The notes below the pieces were generated by a model that saw only the letters and a list, made by a program, of their open reading frames with translations, did no database searches and had not been told where the DNA came from. Positions 35,162 through 43,283 of a DNA stretch of 64,000 nucleotides are shown in pieces. A program made the position numbers and the translations under genes. This stretch comes from Telmatospirillum siberiense (GTDB lineage: Bacteria > Pseudomonadota > Alphaproteobacteria > Rhodospirillales > Magnetospirillaceae), in NCBI RefSeq assembly GCF_002845745.1, contig NZ_PIUM01000008.1, positions 101,283-165,282 on the forward strand, given 5' to 3'. Every line of letters begins with the position of its first letter. Within the stretch, counting starts at the first letter, position 1.

Positions 35162-35280
35162 GGATAAGCCCTCGCCCCTTGTGGGCGAGGGGAACTCCGA
35201 ACCGACCGTTTTCATCCCCGGTGGCGCATCGACCGCGTCGATGCAGGGTGTCTCTCCCGAAAACGGGCGAGGGCTTATCC
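35162..35280. repeat. Mini-element with 16-bp inverted termini between accC and the DUF2336 gene
   Basis: GGATAAGCCCTCGCCC (35162-35177) and its perfect complement GGGCGAGGGCTTATCC (35265-35280) bound a 119-base segment. The left arm also folds with the adjacent GGGCGAG (CTCGCCC-CTTGT-GGGCGAG), and an ATCGAC-CGC-GTCGAT stem lies inside. It sits between convergent genes. It could be a terminator pair, a REP-like unit or a small non-autonomous insertion. Only one copy is seen in this window. The remaining bases to 35475 show no gene. Confidence 0.55.
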
Positions 35281-35475
35281 TAACGCCTATGGGCAGGGAC
35301 GCCAGTGCCACTCGTCGGATTGCTTCGTCTTTGGCGCGGGAACGTGCAGATTTAACGCTTGCTGCAGCGGGTCAAGCGACGTCGGCACCACCCCCGCTTT
35401 CGTGAAGATGACGAACAAAATTCGACCCAACCGACTTTTGCCGCATCCCGCTCCGATGGAATATCTTAGGGTGAT

Positions 35476-36606
35476 TCAACTGGCCCTTCCCCCCCTGGCC
35501 AGTTCGATGCTCCTGAGCACGGAGAGATAGTCGGGACTGCGCCGCCAACGGGCGATGACGCCCCTCGCGGCGTCTGTTTCAATGGCATCGTAAAAGTTTT
35601 CAAGACGCCGGCAGTCGCGGTCCAGACGGATGGCATCGGTGATGCGGGCCCGGCTGGCGATCCGGAAGATCTCGATGAACTGACCCTTGGGCAACTCGAC
35701 GGAACGGCAAAGAACCGCCAGCCCCTCGCCGGATGGGTCGAACAGCAGACGCCTGGCCAGCGTTCCACGGATTCCGGTGAGTTTTTCCACGACCCGGGAG
35801 AACAGCGTGACCTGACCGGCGGCCAGGGATTCCAGCATCATCGAAGGCAGAATGATGCCGGCGCGCTCCATCTGCTCGATCAGATAGACGTCGTTGCTCG
35901 ATTGAAACGAGCCGGCAAGGCCCGCGGCGACGGCCTCCTCCAGAAGATCGTCGACCATCGGAGGATCGATCCGGAATCGTTCGACGATATGCACCCGCAA
36001 AGCGGCGGAAACCCACAGGAACATCCGCTTGGCCAGTTCCGGGGTCAATTCGCCCCGTCTTAACAGTGGCTCTTGAAAGGCGTCGATAACGCGCGACCGC
36101 TCGGCCAGGAGGGCCACGGTATCGAATCTCAGACTTGCACCGGCATTGTTGAGAAGCGAGACGATGACGCTTTCCTCGCCGACCTCGACCAGGGCGTTGG
36201 AAACGGAAGAGGAAAGCGCATGACGCTGGGCGATCACCAGACGGTGTTCCAGGCTGCGCTGATGCACCACCTCGATCAGATCCACGTCCTCAAGAACCCG
36301 GCTGTTGCGCAACAGGGGCCAGGCCACTTCGATGGTGTCGTTGGCCAGATCCCGAGCCAGGCTTCTGGGCAGCCTGGGATCGGACGCCAACTGTTCGGCG
36401 ATGAACCGCCGAACGGTCATTTCCACCTCGCCCAGCAGCTGATGCAGGATGGCGGTCATCATGTCGCGCTCCCCATCGGACAGCCGCCGCTGCTCGTCGC
36501 GAAACAGATCGACCATGATTTGGGCCAACTCGCCCCGCCTGGCATCCGAGCGGTCACGCGCCAGGGCCAGGAGTTCCTCGGAAGTCAGAGTACCGAAGTC
36601 GGTCAC
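35476..36606 (-). CDS. DUF2336-family protein
   Basis: 376 residues, all helical, with no signal peptide or membrane helix. The N-terminal SEELLALARDRSDARRGELAQIMVDLF...LSDGERDMM and the repeated HEAT-like helices (RFIAEQLASDPRLPRSLARDLANDTIEVAWPLLRNSRVLEDVDLIEVV) are characteristic of DUF2336, common in alphaproteobacteria and often found near signalling genes. Biochemical function is unknown; a scaffolding or receiver-binding role is a guess. It is monocistronic, convergent with accC, and divergent from the c-di-GMP signalling operon across a 650-base gap. Confidence 0.82.
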   Translation of the reverse strand: MTDFGTLTSEELLALARDRSDARRGELAQIMVDLFRDEQRRLSDGERDMMTAILHQLLGEVEMTVRRFIAEQLASDPRLPRSLARDLANDTIEVAWPLLRNSRVLEDVDLIEVVHQRSLEHRLVIAQRHALSSSVSNALVEVGEESVIVSLLNNAGASLRFDTVALLAERSRVIDAFQEPLLRRGELTPELAKRMFLWVSAALRVHIVERFRIDPPMVDDLLEEAVAAGLAGSFQSSNDVYLIEQMERAGIILPSMMLESLAAGQVTLFSRVVEKLTGIRGTLARRLLFDPSGEGLAVLCRSVELPKGQFIEIFRIASRARITDAIRLDRDCRRLENFYDAIETDAARGVIARWRRSPDYLSVLRSIELARGGRAS

Positions 36607-37256
36607 GTGGAATATCCTTGTCCAAAGGCTAGACCCGCACGGAGATCGTTCCCACCGACGACAACGGGCAAATCCGGAATTTCCACCGTCGCCAGGAATT
36701 TCCCCGTCCTTCCCGACATCGGTAGAATCGGACGGTAGAGCAGAGGAAAGAAACGGTCAATGTCGGCAAATCCGGCGGTTTTAGGCGGAACACCGACAGT
36801 CGGCATGGGAAAATGACAGGCAGAACATGACGAAATGCAAACGCAACAATAAATTAAAAGTATATTTTTCAATCAAAGATTGTGCTGTAAAATATAATAT
36901 AAATAATTAATATTATTACTCACCAGAATAATAAACGATTATCCCTGCATACGTTGGCATTTTTTCAAGAAAATATCATCACGAAAATAAAAAATATTTT
37001 TACAAAGATTTTAAAAATGGAACATGAAAGCAAAAAATATCACCCTTATTTTCCCAAGATATTCACGAATATTCTTGCCTGTCGTCACGATTTTTGATGT
37101 CATATCAAGCAATGTATTTCGCGGTTTCGTTGGGTCGATCGGAATGGTCGATAAAAACCGGGTTCGGGTCGGGCGGTGACACAACGTTCCCGTCTTTGAA
37201 GATCGGCGGCAAAAAAGCCGACGGACGCCGAATCCCGGAGAGCGGGAGGCTTGGCC
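36607..37256. other. Long AT-rich regulatory region upstream of the c-di-GMP operon
   Basis: 650 bases without a supported gene. Bases about 36840-37090 are strongly AT-rich, unlike the GC-rich surroundings. The last 60 bases contain TCGGC-N8-GCCGA (about 37203-37220) as a possible small stem before the operon start. Promoters for the divergent DUF2336 gene and the signalling operon must be here. No known riboswitch consensus was recognised. Confidence 0.4.
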
Positions 37257-39449
37257 ATGAGTGAATTCGTAAATTTTCTCGCCGAGGACACCGACCCCAA
37301 ACCTCTCGATACGCAATCGGCATGGACGATTGCAGTCATCGATGACGAACCTGCCGTCTTCCACGCCACCCAGATCGCACTGGAGGGATCCCTGTTCGAA
37401 GGGCGCCCCATCCGCATCCTCTACGCCGCCTCGGCGGAGGAAGGCCGCCGTCTGCTGCGCGAGACCCGCGATGTCGCCTGTATCCTGCTCGATGTGGTCA
37501 TGGAGACCGAACACGCCGGCTTCGATCTGGTCCGCGATATCCGCGAAGACATGGGAAACACCGCCGTCCGCATCATCTTGCGGACCGGCCAACCGGGCTA
37601 CGCCCCTCCGATGGAGGTTATCCGGCGTTACGACATCAACGACTACAAAGAGAAATCCGAACTGACGCAAATCCGGCTGTGGACCGCGGTCGCCTGCGCG
37701 CTGCGCTCCTATCAGCAGATCATCACGCTCGAAATGAACCGCCGCGGCTTGCGAATCGTCATCGAAGCCTCGTCGGATCTGATGCAGCGCCGCGGTATCG
37801 ACGATTTCGCCTGCGGCGTCGTCACGCAGATCGCCGCCCATATGCATCTTTCACCGGACGGCCTGCTCTGTGTCAGCCAATCGGCCGACGATAGCGATCC
37901 CGTCGTGGTCGGCGCCGCCGGTAAATTCGCCGGATCGATCGACCGGCCGGTCTCCACCATCGACGACCCCCAAGCCGTCGACACCATCATGAGGGCTCTG
38001 TCCAGCCGCAGCGAAATCACCGGCCGGGACGATATGGCCCTGTTCATCGCCGGCGGCGACTGGATCGGAGCGATCTACGTCAAGGGACGCAAGGAGATGC
38101 ACCCTCTCGACCGGGAACTCCTCCAGCTCTATTGCCGCAACGTTTCCCTGGGCTTCGACAATGTCAGGCTTTTCGAGGCCGTGTCGGCCGCCGCCTTCAT
38201 CGACCGGACCACCCGGCTCCCCACGCGGACGAAACTGGAACAGACCATCGACTCGTCGTTCGCGAAGGAGCCGCAACTCGGCGTTCTGGTGGTCGCCGTC
38301 GACCGCTTCGCCGATTACAGCATTCAACTCGGCAATCAGTTCGGAGAAACCCTGCTGCGCTCTCTGGCTGAAAGGCTCAAGAAATACCAGCCCCGGGATG
38401 AACGCCTCGCCCGGTTGTTCGACAACGTCTTCGCCATGATCGTCCCGCAGGATGCCGGCGCCGATCTGACGCCGCTACTCGAGGGCATCGGGCGCCCCCT
38501 GACGATCGGCGAACGCACCTTGTGGATCAGCCTGTCGTTCGGCTACGCCTCGGCGCCGGCGGAAGCTATCAGCGCCCGCGATCTGATCCGCCGCGCCGAG
38601 ATGGCTCTTTACCAGGCGCAACAAACACGCATTGGCGGCTTGACCGTCTACACGCCGGACATCGAAAAGACCCAGCACTCGCGCATCCTGCTCGCCCATG
38701 AACTGCGGGAGGCGCTCGACAGCGATCAAATTTTCCTGTGCTATCAACCACAAGTTCAAATTGGAAGCGGGCGCACCATCGCCGTCGAAGCCCTGGTCCG
38801 CTGGCGCCATCCGACGAGAGGTCTGGTCTCGCCCACGCTTTTCATCCCGGTCGCCGAAACCACCGGACTGATTTCCGATCTTGGCAAATGGGTGGCCAGA
38901 CGCGCCTGCCGCGATATGCGACCGCTTTTGACGTCGGGCCGTATCGACCGGGTGACCATCAATCTCTCCCCCGTTCAACTGCGCAATCCGAACTGTATCG
39001 ATATCCTGCACGCCATTGTGACGAGCGAGGGGTTGAGCCCGCGATTCATCGAATGGGAAATCACCGAATCGGCCATTCTGGACAGTGAAACCGCGATCGA
39101 ACAGCTACGCCGGGCCAGCGGACTGGGCTACAAGATCGCGCTCGATGATTTTGGCACCGGCCATTCGTCGCTCTCCATGCTGCGCTCGATGCCCCTCGAC
39201 GTCGTCAAGATCGACCGTTCCTTCCTGCACGAGGTGGCCAGCGACGCCCGCGCTCGCGCCTTGCTGCTATCCATCGCGGCCATCTGCGGCGAACTAGGGC
39301 TGGAAACCATCGCCGAGGGGGTGGAAACCGAAGACCAGCTTCAGGCCGTCCGCGACGCTCAAATCGGCAATGTGCAGGGCTTCCTATATTCGCGGCCTCA
39401 CGAACCCGGCGACCTTAACCACTGGCTCGACCGACCGCTCCATTCCTGA
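37257..39449 (+). CDS. Response regulator: REC-DUF3369-degenerate GGDEF-EAL
   Basis: 730 residues. The ATG at 37257 has GGGAGG 7 bases upstream. A receiver domain (about 25-150, AVIDDEPAV, CILLDVV with the phospho-acceptor Asp) is followed by a DUF3369 sensor-like region (about 150-320). The diguanylate-cyclase domain has LFDNV where GGDEF should be, so it is inactive. The EAL domain (about 475-725) has VEALVRW, TINLSPVQ, WEITES, LDDFGTGHSS, VVKIDRSF, IAEGVETE and GFLYSRP, all intact. The protein should be a phosphorylation-controlled c-di-GMP phosphodiesterase. The kinase gene follows after 16 bases and is the obvious partner. Confidence 0.9.
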   Translation: MSEFVNFLAEDTDPKPLDTQSAWTIAVIDDEPAVFHATQIALEGSLFEGRPIRILYAASAEEGRRLLRETRDVACILLDVVMETEHAGFDLVRDIREDMGNTAVRIILRTGQPGYAPPMEVIRRYDINDYKEKSELTQIRLWTAVACALRSYQQIITLEMNRRGLRIVIEASSDLMQRRGIDDFACGVVTQIAAHMHLSPDGLLCVSQSADDSDPVVVGAAGKFAGSIDRPVSTIDDPQAVDTIMRALSSRSEITGRDDMALFIAGGDWIGAIYVKGRKEMHPLDRELLQLYCRNVSLGFDNVRLFEAVSAAAFIDRTTRLPTRTKLEQTIDSSFAKEPQLGVLVVAVDRFADYSIQLGNQFGETLLRSLAERLKKYQPRDERLARLFDNVFAMIVPQDAGADLTPLLEGIGRPLTIGERTLWISLSFGYASAPAEAISARDLIRRAEMALYQAQQTRIGGLTVYTPDIEKTQHSRILLAHELREALDSDQIFLCYQPQVQIGSGRTIAVEALVRWRHPTRGLVSPTLFIPVAETTGLISDLGKWVARRACRDMRPLLTSGRIDRVTINLSPVQLRNPNCIDILHAIVTSEGLSPRFIEWEITESAILDSETAIEQLRRASGLGYKIALDDFGTGHSSLSMLRSMPLDVVKIDRSFLHEVASDARARALLLSIAAICGELGLETIAEGVETEDQLQAVRDAQIGNVQGFLYSRPHEPGDLNHWLDRPLHS

Positions 39450-39465
39450 CCCGGAGGCAACCGCG

Positions 39466-41163
39466 ATGCGCATCCGCGACCTGACGTTGCGCGCCAAGGT
39501 TCATGGGGCCTTCGCCCTCATATTGGCTCTCGACATCCTCGCCGGCCTGGCGGCGATCAATGGCCTGCGCAGGGTCAATGTCGACGCCGTCACCATCAGC
39601 GACACCTGGCTGCCGGCGGTGGGGGTTCTGGGCGATCTGCTTTCCGGCGTTGAAAATTACCGCATCATCGAAGGCCACGCCCTGCTGACCCAGGATGAAG
39701 GCGAACGCCTGGCCAGCGAAGAATTGCTCTGGAACATCAGGGACAAAATCTTTCTGTTGCGCGACTCCTACGAGCACCTGCGCCCCCGCACCCCACAGAG
39801 CGATTCCCTGATCGAAGCCTTCGACGACGCCTGGCGTGCTTATCAGAACTCCAGCCGGGAGATGGTTTGGCACATTTTTCAAGGGCAGGCCGAAATGGAA
39901 AAGGCGCGCCACTCCTATAACGCCGGTGGCGAAGGCGGCTTTCGCGATTCGCACGATCGTCTGAGGGAGGTGCTGGCCTACAACGTCGGCATGGGGCGGC
40001 AAGCGACCGAGAACAGCAAACGGATCTACACGACGACCGTCATCTCCATCGTGATCGTGATCATCGCCACCATCCTGCTATCGTGGCTGCTGGGCGTCTT
40101 CATCGTCAACAGCGTCGCCAAACCGATCACCGTCCTCACCGAGGCGATGCGGCGAATGGCCGAGGACGACCTGACGGTTCCCACCGAGGTCGGATTGCGG
40201 CGCGACGAAATCGGGACCATGACCACGACCTTGCACGAATTACGCGGACGGCTGCTCGAACGGCGGAAACTGATCGTGGACGAGAAGGAAAGCCTGCGCA
40301 AATTGCAGACCGCCGAGCGCGAACTTCTCGAATCGGAACGTTTGGCGGCTTTGGGCCGCATGGTCGCCGGCGTCTCGCATGAAATCAACACCCCGCTGGG
40401 CTCCGCCTATACGGTGGCCACCACCTTGGTCGAGGCGCACCGGGAATTCTCGCTTCTCGTCAGCGAAAACCGTCTGCGCAAATCAGATCTCGACGCTTTC
40501 CTTGAACGGGTCGGCAGAGCCAGCGACCTGATTTCCATGACCCTGCAAAAGGCGAGCGACCTGATCCGCACCTTCAAGCAGGTCGCCGTCGATCAAACCA
40601 GCAGTTCGCGCCGGGAGTTCGAACTGGGAGAAATCATCCGCCAAGTCGTCCTCACCACCACCCCCTTGTTCAAGCATCGTCCGTTCAAGCTCGACATCGA
40701 CGTCCCGGAAGCCATCGAGATGGATAGTTTTCCCGGCCCGCTGGGACAGGTGTTGAGCAACCTTCTCACCAACGCCGTGATCCATGGCCTGAACGGCCGG
40801 GATAACGGAACGGTGACCATCGAAGCGAGGCTCCAGGGCGGAGACGCCGCCACCATCGCCGTCGCCGACGACGGAGTAGGCATCCTGCCGGAACACCGGA
40901 GCCACCTGTTCGAACCATTCTTCACCACCCGATTCGGACAGGGTGGCAGCGGGCTCGGCCTCAATATCGTGCATGGCATCGTGACCCACGTTCTGGGCGG
41001 AACCATCGAGGTCACCAGCACACCCGGCGAAGGCGCCCGTTTCGCCATCCACATCCCCTTGAAAGCACCGGAACAGACGAAAACGCCCCAGGCCCCTCAT
41101 CTGGCGGCGCCCACGGCCGACCATACGCCGCCGATCGTCGGAAACCAGGGCGGGAAGACGTGA
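39466..41163 (+). CDS. Membrane sensor histidine kinase with periplasmic helical domain
   Basis: 565 residues. The ATG at 39466 has a GGAGG site. TM1 (about 13-35) and TM2 (about 190-215) bound a periplasmic four-helix-type domain; then HAMP (about 215-270), a coiled coil, HisKA with MVAGVSHEINTPLGSA (His about 305) and an HATPase_c domain (VADDGVGILPEHRSHLFEPFF, GGSGLGLNIVHGIV). The N-x-P-L-G box places it among kinases related to those paired with solute-binding proteins. It has no receiver domain; the upstream REC-EAL protein is the likely phosphotransfer target. Its TGA overlaps the start of the first solute-binding-protein gene by one base. Confidence 0.92.
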   Translation: MRIRDLTLRAKVHGAFALILALDILAGLAAINGLRRVNVDAVTISDTWLPAVGVLGDLLSGVENYRIIEGHALLTQDEGERLASEELLWNIRDKIFLLRDSYEHLRPRTPQSDSLIEAFDDAWRAYQNSSREMVWHIFQGQAEMEKARHSYNAGGEGGFRDSHDRLREVLAYNVGMGRQATENSKRIYTTTVISIVIVIIATILLSWLLGVFIVNSVAKPITVLTEAMRRMAEDDLTVPTEVGLRRDEIGTMTTTLHELRGRLLERRKLIVDEKESLRKLQTAERELLESERLAALGRMVAGVSHEINTPLGSAYTVATTLVEAHREFSLLVSENRLRKSDLDAFLERVGRASDLISMTLQKASDLIRTFKQVAVDQTSSSRREFELGEIIRQVVLTTTPLFKHRPFKLDIDVPEAIEMDSFPGPLGQVLSNLLTNAVIHGLNGRDNGTVTIEARLQGGDAATIAVADDGVGILPEHRSHLFEPFFTTRFGQGGSGLGLNIVHGIVTHVLGGTIEVTSTPGEGARFAIHIPLKAPEQTKTPQAPHLAAPTADHTPPIVGNQGGKT

Positions 41164-42137
41164 TGCGCCCCCGTCTCGTCAGCCTTGTGACCCTTTGTTG
41201 CGGCCTTTCCTTGAGCATTCCCGCCGGGGGAAGCGAAACACTGATCTTCGCCCACCTTTATTCCGAGACGTCGGTCCAGCATCAGGTCCTGCTGGCGGCC
41301 GGTCGCGACCTGGCGCGGCGCAGCGGAGACCAGGTCAGGCTGGAGATCAAGCCTAGGGGGCAGATGGGCGACCAGGATTCACGGATCATGGAGGCCATCG
41401 CTTTCGGCCAAGCCGACATGACTTTCGCCGGAGGCCCCTTCCTGGCGCGGGATTATGCTCCCATGGGCGTCATCTCGGCGCCTTTCGTTTTTCGCGATTT
41501 CACCCATTGGCAACATTTCCGGGCCAGCCCTCTCGCCCGGCAACTGGCTGACGATTATGAAAAAGCCAGTGGAATGACGCTGCTCGGCTTCTACTACAAC
41601 GGGCTTCGTCATCTCAACAGCAAGCAACCGGTCCGCCACCCCGAAGATCTGATCGGGCTCAAGGTGCGTGTCCCCAACGCCCCAATTTACCTGCAATTGT
41701 TCCGGGCCTTGGGCGCCATGCCGGTGCCCACCTCTTACGAGCACGCCTACGAAGCGCTGAAGCAGGGGACCGCCGACGCCGAGGAAAACCCCATCACCAC
41801 CATCGAGGACGGCAAGTTTTTCGATGTTGCCCCCTTCGTCAGCCTGACCGGCCATATCCTCGATACCGGGGTCATTCTCATCGCCGGCAAGCGCCTGGCG
41901 TCCTTGACGGAAAATCAGCGCGCTCTCGTCCGTGAGATCTTCGGCCAGGTTGCCGACCAGTTGACCGAGCAGGTTCACGACAGGGAAACGGACGCGCTGG
42001 AAAAACGGCAGAGGATCGAAGGACGCGTCATTCCCTTCGATCGGGATGCGTTGGCCAGAAAGGCGGCCTCCATTGTACAAGGCTCGGACCTCGCATGGTC
42101 GGGCAAACTCTACAATCGCGTGCAGAAGATTCCTTGA
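41163..42137 (+). CDS. TRAP-type (DctP-family) periplasmic solute-binding protein 1
   Basis: 324 residues. Signal peptide MRPRLVSLVTLCCGLSLSIPAGG; the DctP fold with LIFAHLYSETSVQHQVLLAAGRDLARRSG, FGQADMTFAGG, LIGLKVRVPNAP (conserved ligand arginine) and the TADAEENPITTIE segment corresponding to the family's GQENP ligand loop. TRAP binding proteins bind organic acids or related compounds. No DctQ or DctM permease gene is near; instead it overlaps a sensor kinase gene (TGATG), so a sensory role is likely. It was probably duplicated to give the next gene. Confidence 0.9.
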   Translation: MRPRLVSLVTLCCGLSLSIPAGGSETLIFAHLYSETSVQHQVLLAAGRDLARRSGDQVRLEIKPRGQMGDQDSRIMEAIAFGQADMTFAGGPFLARDYAPMGVISAPFVFRDFTHWQHFRASPLARQLADDYEKASGMTLLGFYYNGLRHLNSKQPVRHPEDLIGLKVRVPNAPIYLQLFRALGAMPVPTSYEHAYEALKQGTADAEENPITTIEDGKFFDVAPFVSLTGHILDTGVILIAGKRLASLTENQRALVREIFGQVADQLTEQVHDRETDALEKRQRIEGRVIPFDRDALARKAASIVQGSDLAWSGKLYNRVQKIP

Positions 42138-42152
42138 AGGGCGCCGCAGCGC

Positions 42153-43169
42153 ATGACACAAAATCACGATACTCGCAAAAATGCGCGCCGACATCCCCTG
42201 GGACGTGGTCTGCTGCCGCTTCTCGCCGCCGGCCTGCTTCTTCTCGGTCCAGCCGCCCAGGCCAGGGAAACATTGGTTTTTGCGCATCTTTTCCAGAGAA
42301 TCTCCTTGCAGCAAGAGGCTCTTATCGAAGCAAAACAGGAATTGCTGGATCGAAGCGGCGGCGAAATAGATATGGACATCAAACCCGATGCCAAACTCGG
42401 CAATCAGGATTCGCGGATTCTCGACGCCGTCAATTTCGGGCAAGCAGACATGACATTCGCCGGAGGCCCCTTCGCCGCGCGCGACTATGCTCCAATGGGG
42501 ATTATCGGCGCCCCTTATGGTTTTCGCGACTATACGCATTGGCAACATTTCAAAGTCAGTTCTCTGGCCAGAGAACTGACGGCTCAATATGAAAAGGCAA
42601 GCGCCCAGATCGTACTCGGCTATTATTACAATGGTGAACGGCATCTGATCAGCCGCACGCCCGTTCGGACACTGGAGGATATGGCGGAATTACGCATCCG
42701 CGTCCCCAACGCTCCCATCTATCTCCAGCTTTTCCGCACCCTCGGCGCCAAACCGGTCCCTCTCCCCCTCTGGCAAACTTACGACGCGCTCAAACAGGGT
42801 AACGTCGATGCCGCCGAAAAAACCCTGTCGATGTTGGAAGACGGCGAATTTTATGAAGTTGCCCCCTATGTCAGCCTTACAGGGCACATTTCCGACATAG
42901 CCTTGATCGTCATCAGTTCACGGCGGTGGTCGCGCCTCGATGCGGGACAACAACAATTGGTCCGCGACGTGTTCTCCAAGATGGCCGATCGCCTGAGCGA
43001 GCGGATTCACGCCAAGGAGCTGGCCAATCTGGAAAAGCTGAAAAGGCGAGGGGTCACCTTCATTCCCGTCGATCGTCGGGCTTTCATCGCCAAACTGGCG
43101 CCGCTTCTCAATGGCAACGACTTTCCCTGGTCGGGCGCCCTCTATGAACGGCTCCAGAAAATCCCCTGA
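42153..43169 (+). CDS. TRAP-type (DctP-family) periplasmic solute-binding protein 2
   Basis: 338 residues, a clear paralogue of the preceding protein over the full length (QADMTFAGGPF.ARDYAPMG, DFTHWQHF/DYTHWQHF, RVPNAPIYLQLFR.LGA, C-terminal R.QKIP shared). It has a basic N-region and signal peptide (about 14-37). The ligand arginine (RIRVPNAP) is kept, but the ENP motif is changed to EKTL, so its ligand or mode of use probably differs. It begins 15 bases after gene 1 and ends the operon; a convergent kinase operon follows. Confidence 0.9.
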   Translation: MTQNHDTRKNARRHPLGRGLLPLLAAGLLLLGPAAQARETLVFAHLFQRISLQQEALIEAKQELLDRSGGEIDMDIKPDAKLGNQDSRILDAVNFGQADMTFAGGPFAARDYAPMGIIGAPYGFRDYTHWQHFKVSSLARELTAQYEKASAQIVLGYYYNGERHLISRTPVRTLEDMAELRIRVPNAPIYLQLFRTLGAKPVPLPLWQTYDALKQGNVDAAEKTLSMLEDGEFYEVAPYVSLTGHISDIALIVISSRRWSRLDAGQQQLVRDVFSKMADRLSERIHAKELANLEKLKRRGVTFIPVDRRAFIAKLAPLLNGNDFPWSGALYERLQKIP

Positions 43170-43190
43170 CCTCAAAGTCAACCTGGTTGA

Positions 43191-43283
43191 TCATTGGAAA
43201 GGCTGGCCACCCGCGGCGCCGGACTCATAGCTTCGCAGGTCCAGGGGATTGTCCTCGACCAACAGAATGGATTTCGCCCTCAT
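43191..43283 (-). pseudogene. Truncated CheY-like response regulator stub
   Basis: 30 codons starting at an ATG that overlaps the stop of the upstream kinase gene (TGATG). It reads MRAKSILLVEDNPLDLRS, the first strand and acidic pocket of a receiver domain, then departs into unrelated sequence (YESGAAGGQPFQ) and stops. The phospho-acceptor Asp and the rest of the fold are missing. Kinases of this class are commonly followed by a full-length single-domain regulator, so this is a remnant after deletion. It is convergent with the solute-binding-protein operon. Confidence 0.75.

Noticed and set aside
36603..36872. An 89-codon minus-strand ORF starting MKNILLIYCCVC
   Set aside because: It has a signal-like start but overlaps the DUF2336 start and has no ribosome-binding site. 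The C-terminal part is in GC-rich DNA read in an unlikely frame. Considered chance.
37195..37256. Possible c-di-GMP (GEMM) riboswitch ahead of the REC-GGDEF-EAL gene
   Set aside because: A small stem and AAAAAAGCC are present, but the conserved GEMM core and tetraloop/receptor are not recognisable.
37257..39449. Diguanylate cyclase activity of the REC-GGDEF-EAL protein
   Set aside because: The GGDEF signature position reads LFDNV, so synthesis of c-di-GMP is unlikely; only the EAL domain looks active.
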